Under the pieces are notes generated by a model. The model ran no database searches and was not told the DNA's origin. It worked only from the letters and a program-made list of their open reading frames with translations. Both the position numbers and the translations under genes were made by a program. Of a stretch of DNA of 9,860 nt, positions 1 to 6,638 are shown one piece after another (the first letter of the stretch is position 1; every line of letters begins with the position of its first letter). The stretch is taken from the NCBI GenBank assembly GCA_016795255.1, contig JAEUIB010000652.1, forward strand, positions 1 through 9,860, written 5' to 3'. The stretch is from Planctomycetota bacterium (GTDB lineage Bacteria > Planctomycetota > B15-G4 > JADJEK01).

Positions 1-1
1 C

Positions 2-666
2 GTCATCAACGGCGGCACGCAGGGCTACGACGCCGCCCAGTACGAACACGCGCTGAAGCTGTACGGCTTCGACGTGAACCCGGATCTCGTGCTCGTGATG
101 TTGTTCGTGAACGACCTCGAGATCGCGGACCACCCCGAGCCGTTCAAGGACTTCTTCGGCCGCGACGTGCTGCGCTACACCGCGACGTACGAGGCGTTCC
201 AGAAGTACTACGGCAGCAAACTCGAGGTGAAGTCGGGCACCAAGGAAGAGCGCGAAGAGGCTGCGAAGCAGCGCGCGATCGACCAGTACGTGGGCCGCGA
301 AGCGGTCGATCCGAATACGCCGACCGCGAAGAAGAACCTGATCCTGATCCGCGCGATCCTCGGCCGCATGCGCGACGAATGCGCGACGAATGCGCGTCGC
401 GCGGCGTCGCGTTCGGCGTCGTGATCCTGCCGGCGTGGGCGTACACGAAGAACCCGGCGGCCGCGCAACTCAGCCGCCTGTTCGAGCGCAGCTGCCAGGA
501 ACAGAGCATCGACTACCTGAACTTGCTCGCGCCGATGGCCGAGCATCACGACGAACTGTGGCTGCCGTGGGACGTCGGTCACTTCTCGGAGAAGGGCCAC
601 TCGGTCGCCGCGCAGTACATCGGCGAGTGGCTCGTGACGACCGGCAAGGTCCCGGCGCCGCAGTGA
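2..666 (+). pseudogene. SGNH/GDSL-family hydrolase, 5' truncated by window edge and frameshifted by an 11-bp duplication
   Basis: The reading frame is open from base 2 and begins inside the protein, so the nucleophilic-Ser block is outside the window. Visible blocks are a Gly block (GGTQGYDAAQYEH, from base 11), a hydrophobic strand ending in LFVNDL, whose Asn codon at 110-112 matches the block III oxyanion Asn, and a C-terminal DVGHFSEKGH with Asp 571-573 and His 580-582, matching the D-x-x-H catalytic block V. The frame breaks at 368-389, where ATGCGCGACGA is tandemly repeated. Deleting one copy joins GRMRDEC to ASRGVAFGVVILPAW and gives one continuous SGNH fold. Without the deletion the upstream frame stops at 424. 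The family consists of esterases or acyl/acetyl hydrolases; the substrate is unknown. SGNH identity is well supported. Whether this is a genuine pseudogene, a slippage variant or a sequencing/assembly error cannot be decided here. Confidence 0.8.
368..396. repeat. 11-bp tandem duplication that frameshifts the SGNH hydrolase
   Basis: ATGCGCGACGA occupies 368-378 and again 379-389, followed by a 7-base partial copy at 390-396. In both copies the unit reads M-R-D-E in the hydrolase frame. Eleven is not a multiple of three, so the second copy moves the reading frame. One copy fewer restores the hydrolase. Confidence 0.9.
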
Positions 667-681
667 ACCCGACCACGAACG

Positions 682-721
682 CGCACGGCGCGGGCATCGC
701 TTGCGATGCCCGCGCCGTGCG
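682..721. terminator. Strong GC hairpin between convergent genes, probable bidirectional terminator
   Basis: A perfect 18-bp stem (682-699 pairs with 704-721) closes on a CTTG loop with a G-C closing pair. This G(CUUG)C form is a known extra-stable RNA tetraloop. It begins 16 nt after the SGNH stop codon and lies 34 nt beyond the stop of the opposing lipoprotein gene, where a shared terminator is expected. There is no T-run on either side, so it would be a non-canonical (stem-only) terminator or a 3'-end stabiliser. Confidence 0.7.
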
Positions 722-724
722 GCG

Positions 725-739
725 TCGACGACTCGTCGA
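725..739. repeat. Perfect 7-bp inverted repeat next to the terminator
   Basis: TCGACGA, one central C, then TCGTCGA. It sits between the big hairpin (682-721) and the stop codon of the minus-strand lipoprotein gene. As RNA it could form a 5-bp stem with a 5-nt loop and act as a first, weaker hairpin for minus-strand transcripts. A role as a protein-binding palindrome is equally possible. Confidence 0.4.
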
Positions 740-754
740 GAACGGGTCGGAGGA

Positions 755-1570
755 TCAGGTCTTCTTGAAGTCGACCAGTTCCATCACGACGCCCTTGGCC
801 TGACCGGCGCCCTCGGACTCGACCTTGACCATCGTTCCGGGGACGTCGTCGCTCATCCAGCTCTTCGTGATCGTCTTCTCGCCGTTGATCGTGCAGGTGC
901 CGCGCGTGACCTTGCACTTCACGGACTTGCCGGCGATCGTCAGCGTCTCGTCACCGAGCTCCTCGGAGGTGCAGTCGGTCTTCACGACTTCGCCTTCGTA
1001 CTTCTTCATGTAGCGGGCCGACCACATCAGCGACGCCGAGAGCAGGCTGCCGTTCATGTAGGTCTTGTTCAGCATCAGCAGGCGCTTGTCGTCGAGGTCC
1101 TTCACTTCCTGGACCATCTCCATGCCGCCTTGCATCTTGTGGCGCACCATCCAGCCGACCTTCGCGTCGGACCAGGCCCACGACTCGGTGCCGCTGACGT
1201 CGACCGAGTCCTTCGTGTTCTGCGGCTCGGTCGGCTCCTGCGCCGCATAGGCGCCGGCGCCGCTCGAGTCGCCGCCGCTCGACATGCCGGCGCCGCTCGA
1301 CGAGTCCGCCGACGACGAATCGCTCATGCCGCCGCCGCTCGAACTCGAGCCGCCGGTCGACGACGAGCTGGAGCTGCCGGTCGAGCTACCGCCCGTCGAC
1401 GAAGTCGACGAGGTCGAGGAGGTCGACGACGAGGACGAGTTGGCATCGGCCTTGTTGGTGTCGGCTTCGCCGGTCCAGGACGAGAAATCGGGCATCTTGA
1501 ACTCGCCGTTCTGGCAACCGGACGCGGCCAGAGCGAGGACGCCGAGCACGAACTTGGGAAGGTGACGCAT
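755..1570 (-). CDS. Putative outer-envelope lipoprotein with a Ser/Thr/Gly-rich linker
   Basis: 271 residues. The N-terminus (MRHLPKFVLGVLALAASGC) is a lipoprotein signal peptide with lipidation Cys19; the lipobox residues are A-S-G-C. Residues about 45-106 are almost only Ser, Thr, Gly, Asp and Ala, including four SST triplets, and look like a flexible surface linker. Residues about 112-271 form a compact, Trp-rich, beta-prone domain with Cys200, Cys219 and Cys226 and the segments LGDETLTIAGKSVKCKV and WMSDDVPGTMVKVES. I do not recognise the domain and assign no function. The start is fixed by AGGAG at 1579-1583, 8 nt upstream, and by the signal peptide. Longer in-frame readings would run through the hydrolase gene. 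It follows the alpha/beta hydrolase gene on the same strand after 74 nt, so co-transcription is possible. Confidence 0.85.
   Translation of the reverse strand: MRHLPKFVLGVLALAASGCQNGEFKMPDFSSWTGEADTNKADANSSSSSTSSTSSTSSTGGSSTGSSSSSSTGGSSSSGGGMSDSSSADSSSGAGMSSGGDSSGAGAYAAQEPTEPQNTKDSVDVSGTESWAWSDAKVGWMVRHKMQGGMEMVQEVKDLDDKRLLMLNKTYMNGSLLSASLMWSARYMKKYEGEVVKTDCTSEELGDETLTIAGKSVKCKVTRGTCTINGEKTITKSWMSDDVPGTMVKVESEGAGQAKGVVMELVDFKKT
1253..1438 (-). repeat. Low-complexity coding tract for the Ser/Thr/Gly linker
   Basis: It encodes lipoprotein residues 45-106. On the + strand its core is a degenerate 9-bp repeat, GTCGACGAN, at 1395-1430 (four units, one diverged as GTCGAGGAG), which reads as SST in the minus frame. 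The unit is a multiple of three, so unit gain or loss would change linker length without breaking the frame. Confidence 0.75.
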
Positions 1571-1578
1571 GGGCAGAA

Positions 1579-1583
1579 CTCCT
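1579..1583 (-). promoter_or_regulatory. Ribosome binding site AGGAG of the lipoprotein gene
   Basis: Minus-strand AGGAG, 8 nt before the ATG at 1570-1568. It is one of the clearest Shine-Dalgarno sequences in a window where several genes lack one, and it decides the start against longer readings. Confidence 0.75.
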
Positions 1584-1644
1584 GAAGGTCTCTCGTTGCG
1601 AATGAGTGTCTCTGTCCTCGTGGATCCTCGTACGGCGGGGATCG

Positions 1645-2376
1645 TCACGCGGGAAACCGCAGATCGTCGCGGAGGAACGCCTGGACCGCCGCGACGACGG
1701 TTCCGTCGAGGTCGTGACCGCCGTCGTGGATTTGGATTCGCGCGTCGAAGCCGGCGCGGCGCAGCACGTCGATGGCCGCCTGTTGAGGCTCGGGGCGGAC
1801 CCGCTCGTCCCGGCTGCCGTGGATCGCCAGGACCGGGAGGCGCGACGCCTGCGCGAGGACGTCGGGTGCGAAGACCTCGGTCTTGATGCGGCAGGCGATC
1901 GCGATCAGGGCTCGGAACCGAGCCGGCTCGGTCAGCGCCCACAATCCGGCCAGGTAGCCGCCTTGCGAGTACCCGGCCAGCACGACGCGGGAGCGGTCGA
2001 GACGGTGTTCCGCCGCGGCGGCGTCCAGGACCCGGGCGAGGTGGCCGGCGGTCTTCGCGCACGCGGCCACGAACGCCGGCTGGTCGCCGGTGAATTGGTA
2101 CCAAGCGTGACCGATCCGCGCCGGCTCGCCGGACACCCTCCGCCGCATCTCGACCGGGTACGGACCCTCGGCGGCCAGCACCGCGACCCCGAGCGCGACG
2201 AGCGGGGCGAACCGCTCCAGCATCCGGTGGCAGTCCTCCCCGAACCCATGCAGCGCGAGCACCACCGGATGCCCGGACGGCGGCGCAGCGCACGACGGCA
2301 GCGCCAGCTCGTAGGCCGCGTCGAGCGAGAACGTCACGGTTCCGCGCACCACGCGGCCGCTGCCTTGCTCCGTCAT
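1645..2376 (-). CDS. Alpha/beta hydrolase, phospholipase/carboxylesterase-like (PF02230 type)
   Basis: 243 residues, the usual size for small cytosolic carboxylesterases. The oxyanion-hole motif HGFGED lies at 43-48. The nucleophile elbow GYSQGG gives Ser137. HGSRDERV gives the acid Asp190, and DGGHDLDG gives the base His221, so the full catalytic triad is in correct order and spacing. There is no signal peptide, which suggests a cytoplasmic enzyme hydrolysing a soluble ester or lysophospholipid; the exact substrate cannot be read from the sequence. GGAGG at 2382-2386 sits 5 nt before the ATG and fixes the start. It is divergent from the M20 peptidase gene, with a 171-bp shared upstream region, and is followed by the lipoprotein gene. 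Dienelactone hydrolase is the main alternative family, but the Ser (not Cys) nucleophile favours an esterase. Confidence 0.88.
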   Translation of the reverse strand: MTEQGSGRVVRGTVTFSLDAAYELALPSCAAPPSGHPVVLALHGFGEDCHRMLERFAPLVALGVAVLAAEGPYPVEMRRRVSGEPARIGHAWYQFTGDQPAFVAACAKTAGHLARVLDAAAAEHRLDRSRVVLAGYSQGGYLAGLWALTEPARFRALIAIACRIKTEVFAPDVLAQASRLPVLAIHGSRDERVRPEPQQAAIDVLRRAGFDARIQIHDGGHDLDGTVVAAVQAFLRDDLRFPA

Positions 2377-2381
2377 CGAGG

Positions 2382-2386
2382 CCTCC
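2382..2386 (-). promoter_or_regulatory. Ribosome binding site GGAGG of the alpha/beta hydrolase gene
   Basis: Perfect minus-strand GGAGG, 5 nt before the ATG ending at 2376. It supports the chosen start. Confidence 0.75.
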
Positions 2387-2453
2387 GGGGAAGGGGCGAC
2401 ACGCTACCTCTCGCGGAACGAGGATCCATGCGGCAGGGAGTCACGCACGCTGC

Positions 2454-2468
2454 GCCACTGCGAGTGGC
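2454..2468. promoter_or_regulatory. Inverted repeat GCCACT-GCG-AGTGGC in the divergent region, candidate operator
   Basis: A perfect 6-bp dyad with a 3-nt spacer, ending one base before the putative extended -10 at 2470-2478. It therefore falls in the -35/spacer zone of the M20 gene's promoter. A dyad there is a typical place for a dimeric regulator. It may be chance, since short dyads are common in GC-rich DNA. Confidence 0.35.
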
Positions 2469-2469
2469 C

Positions 2470-2478
2470 TGCTAACTT
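2470..2478 (+). promoter_or_regulatory. Putative extended -10 (TGCTAACTT) for the M20 peptidase gene
   Basis: TGnTAnnnT form, 69 nt before the ATG. No convincing -35 is visible. Similar GCTA-containing motifs followed by GCGG occur before the P5C dehydrogenase and DUF502 genes, which raises confidence slightly. Confidence 0.3.
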
Positions 2479-2533
2479 GGCGGCTCGCATCCGACCCCGA
2501 CGCGCACGAATCGAACGACGCGGCAGAACGCAC

Positions 2534-2538
2534 AGGAG
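2534..2538 (+). promoter_or_regulatory. Ribosome binding site AGGAG of the M20 peptidase gene
   Basis: AGGAG with a 9-nt spacer to the ATG at 2548; it supports the start. Confidence 0.7.
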
Positions 2539-2547
2539 CGGCCTTCC

Positions 2548-3957
<1,410 letters not shown>

Positions 3958-3975
3958 TCGGGCGGCCGCGCCCGA
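3958..3975 (+). terminator. GC hairpin directly after the M20 peptidase stop codon
   Basis: A perfect 7-bp stem, TCGGGCG (3958-3964) with CGCCCGA (3969-3975), and a 4-nt GCCG loop, starting at the base after the TGA. No T-tract follows, so it could be a weak terminator or an mRNA 3'-end stabiliser between the peptidase and the propeller genes. Confidence 0.4.
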
Positions 3976-4014
3976 CGCTCGCCATCCGCTTCAAGTTCCG
4001 TTCCGCCGCATTCC

Positions 4015-4045
4015 GATCTCCGACGTGCCACTACGTTCGGAGATC
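4015..4045 (+). promoter_or_regulatory. Perfect inverted repeat that would sequester the ribosome binding site of the first propeller gene
   Basis: GATCTCCGA (4015-4023) is an exact reverse complement of TCGGAGATC (4037-4045), with a 13-nt loop. The only Shine-Dalgarno candidate, GGAGA at 4039-4043, lies 6 nt before the ATG at 4050 and is wholly inside the right arm, paired with TCTCC in the left arm. If transcribed, this stem would hide the RBS. Alternatively the dyad flanks a TACGTT -10-like hexamer (4032-4037) and could be a DNA operator. Confidence 0.55.
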
Positions 4046-4049
4046 GTCC

Positions 4050-5327
4050 ATGCGCGCGCCTCGGCCCTTCGTGCTGCTGTCGTGGATCGGACTCGCGTCC
4101 GTCGCATCCGCGCAGTCCGTCGAGTTCTCGGCGAACCACGTGTTCCTGTCCGACTTCGGCTTGAAGCAGATCGTCGAGTTCGACGAATCCGGCGCGTTCG
4201 TCCGCGCGATCGATCTCAGCACCGGACCGAACATCGTCCCGACCGGTTTGGCGTTCGGACCCGAAGGTCTGCTGCACATCGGATCCGGTCTCTCGACCTC
4301 GATCGTCGCCATCGACGGCACGGGTGAGGTCGCCGCGACGGCCACGAACCCCGCGATCCTCAACGTCGAAGCCGTCGAGTTCGACACGCTCGGTCGATAC
4401 CTCGTCACGAGCTACAACTTCGGCGACTTGATCCGCATGCCGTTGGACGGATCTTCGGCCACCGTGCTCTACGACGGCACGACACCGCTGTACGACCTCG
4501 AGATCGACGATTTCGGATTCATCGTGACGTCGCCGGGTGCACTGGGCCAGACGCGGTTCTTCGAAGTCGACGGCACCGGCACGCTGTCGAACGCGACCTC
4601 GCTCGGGTTCGTCTCGGGAGGCGTGTTCCCTCACGGAGCCGCCGTCGAGTTCGGAGGAACGCTCGTCGTGTCCGACTCGGCGCACCCGCGCGTGATCTCC
4701 GGCACGAGCTGGATCGGCGCGGTGCCGGACACGATCGACGTTCCACTCGCCACGGGTCCGATCGAGGACGTCGACTTCGCACCGGACGGTCGGTTGCTGC
4801 TCGTGGACTCGACGCAGGGGCGGATCGTCGCCGTCGGCCCCGACGGCGAGAGCGAAGTGTTCGCGAGTTCGCCGAACTCCCCGCCGTACGCCGTCTACCT
4901 CGCCGTCGCGCCGTTCCGCTTCGACACGATCGTGCGCGGTCGTGTTCGCGACGGGTCGGGCGCGATGGTCCAGATCCTCGAGAGCGCGGTGGTCTCGATC
5001 CAACCGGCGAGCCGCCGCGTCATGTTCCGGTTCACCGACGATCCGGAGCAGGCCGACGACTTCGTCTCCGTGACCGGCATCGACCGTCTCGTCGCGAACG
5101 GGAAGGTGACCGGCATCGGCGCGCCCGGTCCGCTGCGTTCGATCCACGCGCGTGCGCCGCGCGACGCGCTCTCCCGCAACGACGTCACGGTCACGTGCGA
5201 CACCAAGCGCAAATTCGACGAAGCGGGCTTCGAGCGCGTGATCTCCGCGTCGGGCTCGCTGTGGTGCGGCGGTTCCGACTCGCAGATCCACCTGACGTTC
5301 AAGACGAAGAAAGTGCTGAACCCATGA
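4050..5327 (+). CDS. Secreted NHL/SMP-30-like beta-propeller protein with C-terminal domain (first of a paralogous pair)
   Basis: 425 residues from the ATG at 4050. The signal peptide MRAPRPFVLLSWIGLASVASA is predicted to be cut before Gln22. Residues about 22-286 carry repeated propeller-blade motifs of the type hydrophobic-x-F-x-PDG-x-L-x-V-x-(D/G)S, for example LAFGPEGLLHIGS, VEFDTLGRYLVTS, LEIDDFGFIVTS and VDFAPDGRLLLVDS (near residue 240). From APFRFD (287) a separate beta-rich domain runs to residue 425. No catalytic residues or metal site are recognisable; these folds usually bind ligands or partners. GTG at 3954 is in frame and overlaps the peptidase stop, but it would add 32 basic residues before the signal peptide, so it is rejected. 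The stop overlaps the start of the next gene (ATGA), so the two are translationally coupled. The family assignment is by motif only. Confidence 0.8.
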   Translation: MRAPRPFVLLSWIGLASVASAQSVEFSANHVFLSDFGLKQIVEFDESGAFVRAIDLSTGPNIVPTGLAFGPEGLLHIGSGLSTSIVAIDGTGEVAATATNPAILNVEAVEFDTLGRYLVTSYNFGDLIRMPLDGSSATVLYDGTTPLYDLEIDDFGFIVTSPGALGQTRFFEVDGTGTLSNATSLGFVSGGVFPHGAAVEFGGTLVVSDSAHPRVISGTSWIGAVPDTIDVPLATGPIEDVDFAPDGRLLLVDSTQGRIVAVGPDGESEVFASSPNSPPYAVYLAVAPFRFDTIVRGRVRDGSGAMVQILESAVVSIQPASRRVMFRFTDDPEQADDFVSVTGIDRLVANGKVTGIGAPGPLRSIHARAPRDALSRNDVTVTCDTKRKFDEAGFERVISASGSLWCGGSDSQIHLTFKTKKVLNP

Positions 5328-6574
5328 TGCGCCGCGTCCTGCTCTCGCTGTCGCTCGCGCTCGTCGCGACGTTCGCTGCGTCCGCGCGCGCCGCCGAGTT
5401 CCGCGCCGGCCGGCCGTTCCTGCTCGCGTACGACATGAACACCGGCCTGCTCTGCGTCGCGGAGGTCACGGAAACCGGAGCGTTCGTGCGCAGCTTCGGT
5501 GCAGGCTTCGCGATGGACGCGGCGACGTCGCTGCAGTTCATGCCGGACGGTTCGCTCATCGTGCTGTGCGGCTCCTACAACCTCGGCTACGTCTTCAACG
5601 CCGCGGGGAAGCTCACCGGCACGATGACGCTGTCGGCGAGTTCGAGCGGCGGCTCGACGCTGAGTCGTCGCGGCTGGCTCTACTTCGCCGAACCCGCGGA
5701 GGACGCGCTCGTGGAGCGGCGCTCCGGGATCACGTCGAAGACGTACGTCTCGAGCCACGGCGCCGACGCTCCGTTCGACCTCGAGTTGGATTCGGCCGAC
5801 CGCCTCGTGTACTCGTCGCTCGGCACGGATCGCATCATGCGCATCGACTCGGCGGCCGGAACGGCGGAAACGCTCGGCGACGACACGACGACCGCCAACG
5901 TGACCCAACTCGCGGTCACGCGCGACGACGACATCTTCGCGTTGCGCGCGGGCAGCGATCTGCTCGCACTGGTCCGCGCGGACGGCGTGACGACCGACGT
6001 CGTCGACATCGCCGCGGTCGCGGCGAGCGACATCACGATCGCCCCGGACGGGACCGTCGCGGTGCTGTCGCGCGACACGAACGAGATCGTCCACGTCGAT
6101 CCGGAGACCAAGTCGGTCGCCCGGCGCGTCGAGTTCCCGGACCATCTCTACGCGTACCTGCTCGCTTACGCCCCGGCGCACTTCGACGCCAAGGTGAAGA
6201 GCGTGATGCAACCGAACGACGACGAGTTGCCGCCGGTCGTCACCAACATCAAGGGCGCCCGCTTCACGATGGACGCCGGCCGCGGGTGCGTGACGCTGTC
6301 GATTCCGTCGAACTACGCGTTCGACCATCAGTTGCCGACGTTCTTCCAGAACTCGGTGACGCTGCGACTGCAGCCGGGCTTCTCGGCCGGCAAGCCGCTG
6401 CCGACCTCGGGATTCGGTTCGACCTCGGGCGGCTATTTCTCGATGGCGACGGAAATCACGAGCAAGGCCGGGAAGCCCGGGAACCCGCAAGTGACGCGCA
6501 TGAAGGGCGCCCTGGACTTCTACGGGATCGACGCCGCCCACCTCGAGTTCACGACGACCAAACGGCGCAAGTAG
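5324..6574 (+). CDS. Secreted beta-propeller protein, paralogue of the preceding gene
   Basis: 416 residues. The ATG at 5324 overlaps the previous stop by four bases (ATGA); a second ATG at 5327 is equally possible. The signal peptide MMRRVLLSLSLALVATFAASARA is predicted to end at residue 23. Propeller motifs include LQFMPDGSLIVLCG, LELDSADRLVYSS, LAVTRDDDIFALRA and ITIAPDGTVAVLSR. It matches its neighbour at the mature N-terminus (EF-x4-FL...E-TGAFVRSFG against EFDESGAFVRAID), at the domain junction (YLLAYAPAHFDAKV against YLAVAPFRFDTIV) and at the C-terminus (GALDFYGIDAAHLEFTTTK against GSLWCGGSDSQIHLTFKTK). The C-terminal domain starts near residue 283. The pair therefore arose by tandem duplication and has diverged strongly. 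There is no strong Shine-Dalgarno, consistent with coupling. Function is unknown; a secreted or periplasmic binding role is inference. Confidence 0.8.
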   Translation: MMRRVLLSLSLALVATFAASARAAEFRAGRPFLLAYDMNTGLLCVAEVTETGAFVRSFGAGFAMDAATSLQFMPDGSLIVLCGSYNLGYVFNAAGKLTGTMTLSASSSGGSTLSRRGWLYFAEPAEDALVERRSGITSKTYVSSHGADAPFDLELDSADRLVYSSLGTDRIMRIDSAAGTAETLGDDTTTANVTQLAVTRDDDIFALRAGSDLLALVRADGVTTDVVDIAAVAASDITIAPDGTVAVLSRDTNEIVHVDPETKSVARRVEFPDHLYAYLLAYAPAHFDAKVKSVMQPNDDELPPVVTNIKGARFTMDAGRGCVTLSIPSNYAFDHQLPTFFQNSVTLRLQPGFSAGKPLPTSGFGSTSGGYFSMATEITSKAGKPGNPQVTRMKGALDFYGIDAAHLEFTTTKRRK

Positions 6575-6620
6575 CGACGAGGAACGAGGCGAACCGACCT
6601 GGGTCGAATCGCGTGCCGGC

Positions 6621-6629
6621 TGGTAGCCT
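6621..6629 (+). promoter_or_regulatory. Putative extended -10 (TGGTAGCCT) 9 nt before the P5C dehydrogenase ATG
   Basis: The TGnTAnnnT form ends at 6629, with the ATG at 6639. Transcription starting about 7 nt after this element would begin at or just before the start codon, giving a leaderless message. No Shine-Dalgarno precedes the ATG, which agrees. No clear -35 is seen. Confidence 0.35.
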
Positions 6630-6638
6630 GCGCGGACC

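Noticed and set aside
1395..1430. 9-bp periodic repeat considered as a CRISPR-like or iteron array
   Set aside because: There are no spacers, the units are contiguous, and they are explained as SST codons in the lipoprotein linker.
701..1585. Plus-strand frames (294 and 93 codons) opposite the lipoprotein, one strongly acidic
   Set aside because: The acidic repeat is the complement of the Ser/Thr/Gly tract. The minus-strand gene has a signal peptide and a good RBS.
1571..2293. N-terminal extension of the lipoprotein reading frame upstream of 1570
   Set aside because: It overlaps the hydrolase gene in another frame, is Arg/Pro-rich, and bypasses the AGGAG and signal peptide at the chosen start.
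1621..2429. An 11-bp word (TGGATCCTCGT at 1621-1631, inverted near 2419-2429) shared by two upstream regions
   Set aside because: Matches of this length are expected by chance in a window this size, and the distances to starts differ.
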